A DNA stretch of 64,000 nucleotides from Ancylobacter sp. TS-1 (lineage in GTDB: Bacteria > Pseudomonadota > Alphaproteobacteria > Rhizobiales > Xanthobacteraceae): contig NZ_CP045144.1 of NCBI RefSeq assembly GCF_009223885.1, positions 2,108,001-2,172,000 on the forward strand, given 5' to 3'. Under the pieces are notes generated by a model, which did not search any database, was not told the DNA's origin, and was given only the letters and a program-made list of their open reading frames with translations. How positions within the stretch are numbered: the stretch's first letter is position 1; each line of letters starts with the position of its first letter. The position numbers and the translations under genes are program-made. Shown here in pieces: positions 16,971 to 26,110 of this stretch.

Positions 16971-18556
16971 CGGCTTCACCCCCGGAAGGCGAACGCAGGC
17001 CGCGCAAGAAGCGCCGGCCGGCGCGGCGCCGGCTGCCCCTTTATCTCGGCCTCGCTTTCGCCGTTCATCCCGTTCGGGCCGGGCTGCTGGCCGGGCTCGG
17101 CCTGCTGCTCACCGTGTTCGTCGCCACCACGTCGCTGCCGATGGCGCTGGCCGAGCCATACCCGCGCCTTGCCCTGCTGCTGCACCCCAACCACCCGCAG
17201 GCGCTGCTGACGCTCGCCCGCGAGGAGCGGCAGGCGCTGCTAGCGCTTACCCCCGACGACGGAACCGACGTCGGGAACGGTCCCACGGGACAGGGCGGCG
17301 CGGACCCGGCGGCGACGGATGCCACGACGGCCGACATGGGACCGACCGACATGGGGCCGGCGGACACCAGCACGGCAGACACGGCCCCGGCGGGTGCCGA
17401 AGCCCACGTCGACCCGCTCGCCGACACCCCGCCCGAGGGCGACCCTGCAGAGGCCACCGCGCCCACCCCCACCGCCACTCCCGCCGAGATCGAGGCGCGC
17501 CGGGCCACGATCCGCGACCTCGCCAGCCGCATCATCGCGCAGGCTCCGCTCAACGCCGCCGCCTACCGCCTCCTCGGCGATGCCTCGGACGATCCCGACA
17601 TTCGCCGGCAGGCGATGATCGACGCCGTCGCCCGCTCGCGCCGCGAGACGGTGGCGGTGTTCTGGCTGCTGCAGCACGACTATGCGGCGAAGGACTATGC
17701 CGGCGCTGTCGCCATGGCGGACGCGCTGATGCGCACCCGCCCGGCGCTCGCCCGCTTCACCCTGAGCTATCTCTATTCGCTGGTCCTCACCCCCGAGGGG
17801 CGCGAGGCTCTGGCGGTCGCGCTGGCGCAGGACCCGAGCTGGCGCGCCCGGTTCTTCGCCGCCATGGGCCAGTCGCTGGCGGCATCGGACGACCCGCTCC
17901 AGCTCTTCGCCCTGCTCAAGGCCGCCGGTAGCCCGCCGACGGAAAGCGAGCTGACGCCCTTCCTGCGGCGGCGCATGGCCTCCGACGGGCATGCGGTCGC
18001 CGCCTACAACATCTGGCTCCAGATGCTGTCGGACGAACAGGTGCTGGACGTCCGCCCGGTCAACAATCTCGACTTCTCGAAGGATGCCGGCGAGCTTCCC
18101 TTCGGCTGGAACGTGCCGCGCTCGGTGAATGCCTTCGTCGACTTCGTCTCCAGGCCCACCGGCGAAAGCGGCCGGATCTTGCGCGTGCGTTTCGGTGTCG
18201 GGCAGGTCAAGTTCGGCCCTGTGGGACAGATCGCGCTGCTGCGGCCCGGAACCTATCGCTTCGAGGGCGAGCAGAAGGGGGCGATGGCGTCCAAGCGCGG
18301 CATGCGCTGGCAGGTCGCCTGCTACCCCTCGAACCAGGTCATCGGGCAGTCGGACCAGCTTCTCGGCTCGCCCCGCCAGTGGCGGGAATTCGACTTCACC
18401 TTTACCATTCCCGAGACGGGCACCTGCTCGACGCAGCGTATCCGGCTGGTGCACGACGCCCGCACCCCCTCCGAACAGTTCGCCTCCGGAGAAATCCTGT
18501 TCCAGTCGCTGGACATCCAGCCCGTGAGGACGCCCACGAGCGACCTGCCGGGCTGA
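16967..18556 (+). CDS. Membrane-anchored hypothetical protein of the export operon
   Basis: Product not recognised; 529 residues. A strongly basic start (PRKKRRPARRRLP) precedes one TM helix (GLLAGLGLLLTVFVATTSL), so the rest should be periplasmic. A segment rich in Thr, Ala, Asp and Pro with near-repeats of ADMGP/TDMGP follows. The middle is helical and could be TPR-like (AAYRLLGDASDD, AVFWLLQHDYAAKDYAGAVAMADALM). The last 170 residues look beta-rich (NLDFSKDAGELPFGWNVP, PGTYRFEGEQKG), perhaps a carbohydrate-binding-like sandwich. It is coupled to the J-domain gene by ATGA. A periplasmic role in polymer export or modification is an inference from position. Confidence 0.6.
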   Translation: MTASPPEGERRPRKKRRPARRRLPLYLGLAFAVHPVRAGLLAGLGLLLTVFVATTSLPMALAEPYPRLALLLHPNHPQALLTLAREERQALLALTPDDGTDVGNGPTGQGGADPAATDATTADMGPTDMGPADTSTADTAPAGAEAHVDPLADTPPEGDPAEATAPTPTATPAEIEARRATIRDLASRIIAQAPLNAAAYRLLGDASDDPDIRRQAMIDAVARSRRETVAVFWLLQHDYAAKDYAGAVAMADALMRTRPALARFTLSYLYSLVLTPEGREALAVALAQDPSWRARFFAAMGQSLAASDDPLQLFALLKAAGSPPTESELTPFLRRRMASDGHAVAAYNIWLQMLSDEQVLDVRPVNNLDFSKDAGELPFGWNVPRSVNAFVDFVSRPTGESGRILRVRFGVGQVKFGPVGQIALLRPGTYRFEGEQKGAMASKRGMRWQVACYPSNQVIGQSDQLLGSPRQWREFDFTFTIPETGTCSTQRIRLVHDARTPSEQFASGEILFQSLDIQPVRTPTSDLPG

Positions 18557-18622
18557 ACAGCGGCACAACGGAGGAACGGCCGGGCCGGCGACGACCGCCG
18601 CCGGTCATCGCGCACCCACCGC

Positions 18623-19408
18623 TCAGTCGACGATGTGGTAGCCGCCGTCGATATAGAGCACCTGCCCCGTCATCAGCCGGGCGGCGTCATGGGCGAGGAA
18701 GGCGGTCGCCACGCCGACATCGTCGATGCTCACCAGTTCGCGCGCCGGCGCCTTGCGCTTGGCCTTGTCGAGCAGCGCGTCGAATTCCGGGATGCCGGAA
18801 GCCGCCCGCGTCGCCAGCGGGCCGGGCGAGATGGCGTGGACGCGGATGCCCTTCGGGCCGAGTTCGGCCGCCATGTAGCGCACCGCGCTCTCCAGCGCCG
18901 CCTTGGCGACGCCCATGATGTTGTAGTTCTCGATGACCTTCTCGGAGCCGTAATAGGTCATGGTGAACAGGCTGCCGCCGTTCTTCATCAGCGGCTCGGC
19001 CAGATGCGCCATGCGGATGAAAGACCAGCAGGAAATCTCCATCGTCTTCAGGAAACCGTCGAGCGGCGCGTCGGTGACGCGGCCCGCCAGCGTCTCGCGC
19101 GGCGAGAAGGCGATGGAATGGACGAGGAAATCGAGCCCGCCCCATTGCTCGCCGATGCGCGCGAACACCGCTTCCATCTCGCCCGGCGCGGTGGCGTCGA
19201 GCGGCAGGAAGATCGGTGCCTCCAGCTCGCGGGCCAGCGGCTCGACATGCGGCTTCGCCTTGTCGTTGAGATAGGTGACGGCGACCTCGGCGCCGAAGGC
19301 GCGGAAGGCCCGGGCGCAGCCCCAGGCGATCGACTGGTCGTTGGCGATGCCGACGACAAGACCCTTCTTGCCCTCAAGCAGCTTCAGTCTGGCCGTGGGG
19401 ATCGACAT
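18623..19408 (-). CDS. fabI: Enoyl-[acyl-carrier-protein] reductase (NADH), FabI
   Basis: A 261-residue SDR enzyme that reduces trans-2-enoyl-ACP in the last step of fatty-acid elongation. FabI hallmarks are KKGLVVGIANDQSIAWGCA at the N-terminus, the SIAFSPRE segment, and the catalytic Tyr-x6-Lys in NYNIMGVAKAALE, with ISPGPLATRAASGI following. GGGAGG five bases before the ATG (MSIPTARLK) fixes the start; a longer frame upstream is unsupported. It is not linked by operon logic to the polysaccharide genes, whose last gene converges on it. Alphaproteobacteria often carry more than one FabI, so essentiality is unknown. Confidence 0.9.
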   Translation of the reverse strand: MSIPTARLKLLEGKKGLVVGIANDQSIAWGCARAFRAFGAEVAVTYLNDKAKPHVEPLARELEAPIFLPLDATAPGEMEAVFARIGEQWGGLDFLVHSIAFSPRETLAGRVTDAPLDGFLKTMEISCWSFIRMAHLAEPLMKNGGSLFTMTYYGSEKVIENYNIMGVAKAALESAVRYMAAELGPKGIRVHAISPGPLATRAASGIPEFDALLDKAKRKAPARELVSIDDVGVATAFLAHDAARLMTGQVLYIDGGYHIVD

Positions 19409-19490
19409 GCCGCCTCCCGAATCCCGAATTTCCCGAACAGCGGACCACATCGGGCCGCCGGGTTGAACCCCGCAGACGCTTCCCGCGTCC

Positions 19491-21689
19491 TCAGGCCTTC
19501 TTGCCGCCCGCCACGCGCAGCCTGGCGGGCGCGGCACCCTCCTCCGGCGGATCGAGGTCGAACAGGCGCGCGATCTCGGCCAGCCGCTCGGCCGCCTCGC
19601 CGGTCACGGGCCCGCGCGCGGCAAGCACGTCGGTAAGGATGGCGTAGGCCGCCCGGCGCTCGGCACGGTCGGCCGGCAGCAGGTCGCGGATCGCCGCCAC
19701 CGCCGCCGGACGGTCGATCAGCAGCATGAAATACTGCTCGCGCAGCTTGGTCTTGAACTCGGCGAGCGAGTATTGCTGCGCCCGCGCGTGCTGCTCGCGC
19801 AGCCGGCGTATCGCGGTGAAGCCGCGCTCGTCGGCACTGCCCCGCGCCAGCGCGACATAGATGAGCGAGCGCATCAGTGCCTCGACCAGCCCGCCGCTGC
19901 CGAACTCGGCCCGCAACTCCCCGATCCGCCGGCGGATCAGCTCGCGGTGCAGTTCGCTCCCGCCGGCGCTGCGCGGGCGCCGGTCGTCGTCCCGGTCGAT
20001 GCCCATCGCCGCCTGCAGCAGCGGCGAGCCGTAGATCGCGCGGAAGGCAAACTCCGACTGGTGCTCCACCGCCTTACGCCAGGCTTCCAGCCCCTCGACG
20101 ATCTGATGCGACACCTGCTCCTGCGCCTTCACGAAGCGATTGTCCGGCCCGGCCGGAAGGCGGTCGCGCCGTGCCTCCCCGGCCGCGTCGTCGAGCCAGG
20201 ACAGGAACGGGTTGTTGGCGCCGAACATCTCGTAGCTCAGCCGCAGCGGGTGCAGCTTGCGGAAGGCCTCCGCCATCGCCGGGTTGACGGCGGCGCGCAC
20301 GAAGGGCTGCGCCAGCGCGCGGTAGAGCGACAGATTGGTCTCGGAGACCCGCGCCGCCGTGGCGAACTGGCGCTCGTCGTCCAGCGTGTTGCCGCCGAAG
20401 GCGCGGATATCGTCGAGGTCGCGCGCCTCGCAGCGCATGATCCAGTCGCCCTGCACCAGATCGGCGCTCGGCGTGTCCGGCGACTTCGGCTCGAAGATCG
20501 CCTCGTACAGCCCCGGCGGCAGCACGTCGATGAAGTCGATATTGGAGGCGAACTCCTGATGCTCCTTCCGCGCCACCCCGGCCGAGACGAAGATGCCGAG
20601 ATGGCCGATCGTGTCGTGCACCGTGTAGATGATGGTCTGGCCGTAGGAGCGGATCTCGTCGACGCTGCCATAGAGGTCGAGGATCCAGTCCAGCGCCTGC
20701 TGCGGCGGGGTGATGTTGTCGCCCCGCGAGCAGAACACCACGATGGGCGAGCGAATGTTGCGCAGATCGATCGTGGTGCCGTCGCTGGTGCGGATGTCGC
20801 CGCTGGCCAGCTTGTTGCCGACGAACAGCTCGTCGACGATGAACTGGATTTCCTCGGCATTCAGCGTGACATGCCCGCCCCACCACTTCTCGAAGCCGAG
20901 ATAGCGTTCCACCTCGGTGTCGATCTTCGAATAGAGGTTGTACTGCTTGCTCCAGAGCGTGTTGGCCGGGTTCTGGTTCTCGAAATTCTGCACCAGCCAG
21001 GCGCCGTCGAACACGCCGGCGCCGAGATCGCTGGTGAGCGCGGTCAGCCAGCTTCCCCCCAGCAGGCCGCCCGAATAGCGCATCGGGTTGTGCCCGCGCA
21101 CGCCCGCCCAGTAGGAGAGCGGCGAGCCGGCGATGATGACCGGGCCGAAGAGTTCGGGGCGCACCGCCGCCAGCATCATCACCGCCCAGCCGGCCTGGCA
21201 GTTGCCGATCACGCAGGGCTTGCCCTCCGCCTCCGGGTGCCGGGCGATGACGGCTTCAAGGAACGCCGCCTCGGCGCGCCCGATGTCCTCGATGGTCTGG
21301 CCGGGCACCGGATCGGGCAGGAAGCCGACGAAATAGCAGGGATGGCCGGCCTTGAGCGCGACGCCGATCTCGCTGTCCGCCTTGAAGCCGCCAATGCCGG
21401 GACCATGCCCGGCGCGCGGGTCGACGACGACGAAGGGACGCTTGCGCGGGTCGATCTCCACGCCGTCGGGCGGCACGATCCGCATCAGCAGGTAGTTCAC
21501 CGCGTGCGCCAGCTCGCGCCCGTCGACGATCACCTCGGCCTGATAGTCCAGCACGTTGGGCAGCGGCTCGGCGATGTGCTGCTCATATTGCAGACCGCGC
21601 CGGCGCATCGCCTCGAGATAAAGCGTCCAGCGCTGGCCCGCATCCACGGCATAGGCCATGGCGTCGCTCATCAGATCCGTCCCGGACAT
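19491..21689 (-). CDS. DUF3141 family protein (alpha/beta-hydrolase-like)
   Basis: A 732-residue protein of the DUF3141 family, related to polyhydroxyalkanoate synthase-like alpha/beta hydrolases. The nucleophile elbow can be read as VIGNCQAGWAVMM, with Cys in the nucleophile place as in PhaC-type synthases. Upstream is VVVDPRAGHGPGIGGFK, and downstream IVVFCSRGDNITPPQQALDW and YTVHDTIGHLGIFVSAG could supply the Asp and His. The start (MSGTDLMSD) has GGGAGG six bases upstream. Its substrate is not established for the family as far as I know. It follows fabI on the same strand, but the 82-bp gap does not prove an operon. Confidence 0.78.
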   Translation of the reverse strand: MSGTDLMSDAMAYAVDAGQRWTLYLEAMRRRGLQYEQHIAEPLPNVLDYQAEVIVDGRELAHAVNYLLMRIVPPDGVEIDPRKRPFVVVDPRAGHGPGIGGFKADSEIGVALKAGHPCYFVGFLPDPVPGQTIEDIGRAEAAFLEAVIARHPEAEGKPCVIGNCQAGWAVMMLAAVRPELFGPVIIAGSPLSYWAGVRGHNPMRYSGGLLGGSWLTALTSDLGAGVFDGAWLVQNFENQNPANTLWSKQYNLYSKIDTEVERYLGFEKWWGGHVTLNAEEIQFIVDELFVGNKLASGDIRTSDGTTIDLRNIRSPIVVFCSRGDNITPPQQALDWILDLYGSVDEIRSYGQTIIYTVHDTIGHLGIFVSAGVARKEHQEFASNIDFIDVLPPGLYEAIFEPKSPDTPSADLVQGDWIMRCEARDLDDIRAFGGNTLDDERQFATAARVSETNLSLYRALAQPFVRAAVNPAMAEAFRKLHPLRLSYEMFGANNPFLSWLDDAAGEARRDRLPAGPDNRFVKAQEQVSHQIVEGLEAWRKAVEHQSEFAFRAIYGSPLLQAAMGIDRDDDRRPRSAGGSELHRELIRRRIGELRAEFGSGGLVEALMRSLIYVALARGSADERGFTAIRRLREQHARAQQYSLAEFKTKLREQYFMLLIDRPAAVAAIRDLLPADRAERRAAYAILTDVLAARGPVTGEAAERLAEIARLFDLDPPEEGAAPARLRVAGGKKA

Positions 21690-21827
21690 GCTCGCCTCCC
21701 GAAAGGGCTCGTCGCGCACGCGGCGCGCAGGGTCATTCCGCGCCGTCCATGCTGCACCTGCACAATGGGACTTTAATACAGTTATCCGATGACGGTCGAT
21801 TGATGCCGGTCAACAGCCGGCGAGCCT

Positions 21828-24491
21828 TCAGGCGGGCAGATAGGGGCGGAAGGCGATCTTGTCGGTGCCGCAGTCCGGGCAGCGCCAGCCGGCGGGCACC
21901 GCGGCGAAGGGCGTGCCGGGAACGATGCCATCGGGACGGTGCCCCTTCGCCTCGTCGAAGATGTAGTAGCAGCCCCGGCAGATGAACTGCCGGATCGCGG
22001 GCGTCGAGACACCCGGCGCCGCCGCCGGAGCCGGCGTCGAGGGGGCGGCGGCGGCGACTGACGGGACGGCGAAGGGATCGCCCACCACGACCTTGCCGCC
22101 CTTCTGGGTCACGAGATAGACGCCGAGATCCTTGTGGCCGAAGGCGGTCCGCAGCCCGCCCGGAATATCGAGGTCGCGCTGGCCGTTGGCGGGGTTCACA
22201 TTTGTCGCCCCGCAGCGCCCGTTGCGACGGTCGACCCGGAACACCGCGTCGCCGAGCCGGATGTCGCTGCCGATCCACTCGAACTCCTGCCAGGGCCGCA
22301 GGCCGTCGACGTAGAAATTGGCGCGGAAGCGCAGCGGGTCGATGGCCCGACCCCATTTCTCCTCGAGGCTGCGCACGGTCGCCAGATTGATCAGCGAGAG
22401 CACATTGTCAGGCTTGTCCATGAAGTGGCCGGTGCGGCTCTGCACCAGCGTCGGCGGCTCGTTGAGCGAGGGCACGAGGCGGTGCACGAAAGCCTCGAAC
22501 TCCGCCCGCCCGCTCGGCGTGTCGAGGCCGACGCACAGCACCTCGTCAGTGCCGGACCAGACGCGCAGCAGCAATGTCTCCGGATCGAGGCTGGTGCGCA
22601 CCTGCGCCAGCGCCTCGTCGAGCATCAGCATGACGAACAGGCCCTTCTTGGCCCATTGCGGGTCGTAGGGGTCCACCGGTACGCCCGGCCGCGCCAGCGC
22701 GAATACCCGGTCGAAGGGGAAGGGCCTGCCCGGCTCCAGCTCGACGCCGGCAACCGGCTGCCCGCTCAAACCCTTGATCGGATAGCGGTAAATCCCGCGC
22801 ACCAGTTGCATCGGCCCCTCCAGAAACTGTTCCGGGCCGAACACTGCCGGACGCGGAGGGGCGGCGCGTAGGGCCGGTCTCTGACGATTGCGGGGGGCCG
22901 GTTCGGGACGCCGGCCGCGCCCCAGCGGCTCATGCACGAGCAATTCGCTCAGGAAGGTCGGGCGGGCGTCGAGCGTGTCGTCCACGACGTCCGACAGCCG
23001 CGCAATGCCCTGCTCGATCTGGCGCGGCGACAGCGAGGCATAGCCGAGCACGATGCCGCGCATCGACAGCGAGGTGCCCAGCCCATCATGGGCGCCGCCC
23101 GAGGCCAGCGAATAGACGCCGACGCGCGCCTTGCGCGCCATCGTCTCCAGCGTCGCGGCGGCCGGGAGGCCGGAGGGCAGTTGCCAGCACAAATGCAGGC
23201 CGCTCGCCTCGCCCTCCACCTCCACATCGCCGAAATGCCGGCGCAGCGCCGCCAGCGTCACGTCGCGGCTCTCGCGGTAGCGTGCCCGCGCCCGCATCAG
23301 GTGGGAGACGAACCCGCCGGAGCGGATGAACTCGGCGAGCACGCTCTGTTCGAGCCAGCTGCCGCCATTGTTGAGCAGCGTCTTCACCGCGATGGCGGCA
23401 TCGACCAGCGCCGGCGGCACCACCATGTAGCCGAGCCGCAGGCCGGCGCCGAGCGACTTGGAGAAGGTGCCGAGATAGAGGGTGCAGTCGGGCGCCATCG
23501 CGGCGATCGCCGGCAGCGGCGAGCCGTCATACTGAAAGTCGCTGTCGTAGTCGTCCTCGACCAGATAGGCGCCGGTGCGCCGTGCCCAGTCGACCAGCCC
23601 ATGGCGCCGGTGCAGGGCGAGGCTCGCCCCGGTCGGGTACTGGTGCGAGGGAGTGACATAGGCGAGCGCGACCGGCCCGGCCGGCAGGCGCTCCACCATC
23701 AGCCCCTCCTCGTCGACTGGCACGCGCTCGATGCGCGCCCCGGTGGCCTCGAAGGCGAAGCTGGCGCCCTGATAGCAGGGGTTCTCGACCACCGCCGCCG
23801 CGTCCGGCCCGAGGAACAGGCGGGCGGCGATGCTCAGCCCCTCCTGGATCCCGTGGGTCACGATCACCCGGCCGGGATCGGGCGCGATGCCGCGCCAGGT
23901 CGCCAGATGGCCGGCGATGGCGGCGCGCAGCACCGGCAGCCCGGCGGGATCGGAATATTGCACGAGCCCCGGCGCGGCGCCGCGCGACAGGGTGGACTGG
24001 ATCAGCCGGCGCCACGTCTTGATCGGGAACAGGCCGGCATCCGGCCGGCCGGGAAAGAAATCGAAGGAAAGCCGGCCCGCACCGTCATTGACCAGCCGCT
24101 GCACGCGCGCCGGTGCCTGCGGGCGCGGCATGGCCGGCCGGTCGCCCGGCGGCTCGGGCAGCGGCACCGTCGGCGCTGGAACCTGCGTGGCGGGGCGCCG
24201 CGCGAAGATGCCCGATGCCGGGCGGGTTTCGATGAGGCCCTGGTCCTCCAGCATCTCATAGGCGCGCACCACCGTGTTGCGCGCCACGTTGAGCTGCTCG
24301 GACAGCCGCCGCGACGACGGCAGGCGGGTGCCCACCGCGACGCGGCCGGTCTCGATCCCCTCGCGGATCTGATCGGCGATCTGGCGGGTCAGCCCGTCTG
24401 GCCGGCTGCGGTCGACGAGGATGGGGATCTGCGCGGCATAGCTGCGCGCGCCGGCCTCCTCCGTCCCGCCGATGGCGTTCCTCGCACTCAT
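21828..24491 (-). CDS. MocR-type regulator fused in frame to MOSC-rubredoxin protein
   Basis: One open frame of 887 codons contains what are usually two proteins. Residues about 15-95 form a GntR winged helix (TRLPSSRRLSEQLNVARNTV). Residues about 120-510 form a fold-type-I aminotransferase-like domain with the PLP lysine in LGTFSKSLGAGLR, i.e. MocR/PdxR architecture. After a Pro/Arg-rich linker, residue 561 begins MQLVRGIYRYPIKGLSG, an N-terminal MOSC beta-barrel, and then the MOSC core (NGRCGATNVNPANG) with its conserved Cys. The end is a rubredoxin with two CxxC pairs (FICRGCYYIF, WRCPDCGTDK). A strong internal ribosome site precedes Met561, so the second part may also be made alone. No stop separates the two parts. 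MOSC proteins handle molybdenum-cofactor sulfur chemistry; the role here is unknown. Confidence 0.75.
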   Translation of the reverse strand: MSARNAIGGTEEAGARSYAAQIPILVDRSRPDGLTRQIADQIREGIETGRVAVGTRLPSSRRLSEQLNVARNTVVRAYEMLEDQGLIETRPASGIFARRPATQVPAPTVPLPEPPGDRPAMPRPQAPARVQRLVNDGAGRLSFDFFPGRPDAGLFPIKTWRRLIQSTLSRGAAPGLVQYSDPAGLPVLRAAIAGHLATWRGIAPDPGRVIVTHGIQEGLSIAARLFLGPDAAAVVENPCYQGASFAFEATGARIERVPVDEEGLMVERLPAGPVALAYVTPSHQYPTGASLALHRRHGLVDWARRTGAYLVEDDYDSDFQYDGSPLPAIAAMAPDCTLYLGTFSKSLGAGLRLGYMVVPPALVDAAIAVKTLLNNGGSWLEQSVLAEFIRSGGFVSHLMRARARYRESRDVTLAALRRHFGDVEVEGEASGLHLCWQLPSGLPAAATLETMARKARVGVYSLASGGAHDGLGTSLSMRGIVLGYASLSPRQIEQGIARLSDVVDDTLDARPTFLSELLVHEPLGRGRRPEPAPRNRQRPALRAAPPRPAVFGPEQFLEGPMQLVRGIYRYPIKGLSGQPVAGVELEPGRPFPFDRVFALARPGVPVDPYDPQWAKKGLFVMLMLDEALAQVRTSLDPETLLLRVWSGTDEVLCVGLDTPSGRAEFEAFVHRLVPSLNEPPTLVQSRTGHFMDKPDNVLSLINLATVRSLEEKWGRAIDPLRFRANFYVDGLRPWQEFEWIGSDIRLGDAVFRVDRRNGRCGATNVNPANGQRDLDIPGGLRTAFGHKDLGVYLVTQKGGKVVVGDPFAVPSVAAAAPSTPAPAAAPGVSTPAIRQFICRGCYYIFDEAKGHRPDGIVPGTPFAAVPAGWRCPDCGTDKIAFRPYLPA
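22812..22825 (-). promoter_or_regulatory. Internal ribosome binding site before MOSC-rubredoxin part
   Basis: On the minus strand TGGAGGGGCCG ends directly at an ATG (A at 22811) that is in frame with the long MocR-MOSC frame. The core GGAGGGG with 3-4 bases of spacing is as strong as the sites used by real starts in this window. It implies separate initiation of a 327-residue MOSC-rubredoxin protein. Confidence 0.6.
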
Positions 24492-24515
24492 GTTCCGGTG
24501 GCTCCCTCGGCGGCC

Positions 24516-24590
24516 ATGGGACCAGTCCCGGCGGCATGGGTCCAGTGCCCGGCGAGCTGGCACCCGCAAATTCGCGCCCGCTGGACCCAA
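24516..24590. promoter_or_regulatory. Candidate MocR operator: direct repeat plus inverted copy
   Basis: Two direct repeats, ATGGGACCAGTCCCGGCG and ATGGGTCCAGTGCCCGGCG, start exactly 20 bp apart (24516 and 24536). GCTGGACCCA at 24580-24589 is an inverted copy of the TGGGTCCAGT core with one mismatch. MocR-family regulators often bind direct repeats with an added inverted half-site between divergent genes. Here the MocR gene starts 25 bp from the first repeat and the UrtA-like gene lies on the other side. Binding itself is inferred. Confidence 0.55.
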
Positions 24591-24845
24591 GGCCGGGTCG
24601 CGCCGGGCGACAGCGCCGCGTGCGGCGGCATTTCGGGCGCATGGCGGCGCCGGCCTGTCCATTCGCTGTGCAACGGCCGCCGCGCCGGCCGCATCAGGGC
24701 CGCCACGTCTGGACGAGCCCAATATTCACCGCGCGGCTCTCAGGCGGAGCGCGGGAAGGCGGCACGCTTGATCCGAACCGAGAGCGGTACCGGCACAGGC
24801 CGGCGACCGACGGTAGCTCGGTCGGACATCAATCAGGAGCGACTC

Positions 24846-26081
24846 ATGACACTCACACGCCGCACGCTGGGCAAAGCCATGGCCGCCCTCGCCATGGCCA
24901 CCGCCCTCGCCACTCCCCTTGCCCGTCCCGCCTTCGCCGAGGACACCATCAAGATCGGCGTCCTGCACTCGCTTTCGGGCACGATGGCGATCTCCGAGAC
25001 CATCCTCAAGGACCTGATCCTGTGGCAGGTGCAGGAACTCAACGCCAAGGGCGGCCTGCTCGGCAAGAAGGTCGAGGCGGTCGTCGTCGACCCGGCCTCG
25101 AACTGGCCGCTCTTCGCCGAGAAGGCGCGCGAACTCGTGGCCCGCGACAAGGTGGTCGCGGTCTTCGGCTGCTGGACCTCGGTGTCCCGCAAGTCGGTGC
25201 TGCCGGTGTTCGAGGAACTGAACGGCCTGCTGTTCTACCCGCTGGAATATGAAGGCGAGGAGCAGTCGAAGAACATCTTCTACGGTTCGTCCGTGCCCGA
25301 CAACAAGGCCATCCCGGCGGTCAAGTACCTGATGAGCAAGGAGGGCGGCGGCATCAAGCGCTTCGTCCTCGAAGGCACCGACTACGTCTATCCGCGCACG
25401 TCCAACAAGATCATCCGCGCCTATCTGGAATCGGTCGGCGTGGCGCCGGAGGACATCCGCGAGAACTACACGCCGTTCGGCTTCTCCGACTGGCAGACCG
25501 AGGTGGCCGCCATCAAGAAGTTCGGCGGCGCCGGCAAGCCGACGGCGGTGATCTCGACCGTCAATGGCGACGCCAACGTGCCCTTCTACAAGGAGCTGGC
25601 CGCGCAGGGCGTGAAGGCCACCGACATTCCGGTGATCGCCTTCTCGGTCGGCGAGGAGGAACTCAAGGGCCTCGACACCTCCCAGCTCGTCGGCCACCTC
25701 GCCGGGTGGAGCTACTTCCAGTCGATCGACACGCCGGAGAACAAGGCGTTCATCGAGAAGTGGCAGGCCTACATGAAGAACCCCAAGCAGGTGACGAACG
25801 ACCCGGTGGAGTCGGCCTACATCCTGTTCAACCTGTGGGCGGCGGCGGTCAAGAAGGCCGGCACGACCGATCCCGAGGCGGTGTCCAGGGCGATCATCGG
25901 CCTCAGCATCGTCTCGCCGGGCGGCAACACCGTCACGATGAACGCAAACCACCACCTCACCAAACCAGTGCTGATCGGCGAGGTGAACGACAAGGGCCAG
26001 TTCGACATCGTGTTCAAGAGCGACCCGATCGCGCCGAAGCCCTGGAGCCCCTACCTGCCCGAGAACGCCAACCGGCAGTGA
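24846..26081 (+). CDS. Urea/short-chain amide ABC transporter binding protein (UrtA-like)
   Basis: A 411-residue periplasmic binding protein of the Peripla_BP_5 type. The signal peptide (MTLTRRTLGKAMAALAMATAL...PAFA) has a twin-Arg-like start but reads as an ordinary export signal. The mature start IKIGVLHSLSGTMAISET, then VFGCWTSVSRKSVLPVFEE and LLFYPLEYEGEEQS, are typical of UrtA/FmdD proteins, distinct from LivK. AGGAGC before the ATG supports the start. No urtB, urtC, urtD or urtE gene is nearby; the next gene is a ferredoxin after a strong hairpin. It may work with permeases coded elsewhere. Urea is the likeliest ligand by family resemblance, amides being the alternative. Confidence 0.85.
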   Translation: MTLTRRTLGKAMAALAMATALATPLARPAFAEDTIKIGVLHSLSGTMAISETILKDLILWQVQELNAKGGLLGKKVEAVVVDPASNWPLFAEKARELVARDKVVAVFGCWTSVSRKSVLPVFEELNGLLFYPLEYEGEEQSKNIFYGSSVPDNKAIPAVKYLMSKEGGGIKRFVLEGTDYVYPRTSNKIIRAYLESVGVAPEDIRENYTPFGFSDWQTEVAAIKKFGGAGKPTAVISTVNGDANVPFYKELAAQGVKATDIPVIAFSVGEEELKGLDTSQLVGHLAGWSYFQSIDTPENKAFIEKWQAYMKNPKQVTNDPVESAYILFNLWAAAVKKAGTTDPEAVSRAIIGLSIVSPGGNTVTMNANHHLTKPVLIGEVNDKGQFDIVFKSDPIAPKPWSPYLPENANRQ

Positions 26082-26110
26082 CCCGACCGGCCGCCCGCCG
26101 GCGGCGAGCG

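Noticed and set aside
19773..21776. 667-codon plus-strand frame opposite the DUF3141 gene
   Set aside because: The product is Arg/Gly/His-rich without domains. The minus strand has a recognised family and a ribosome site.
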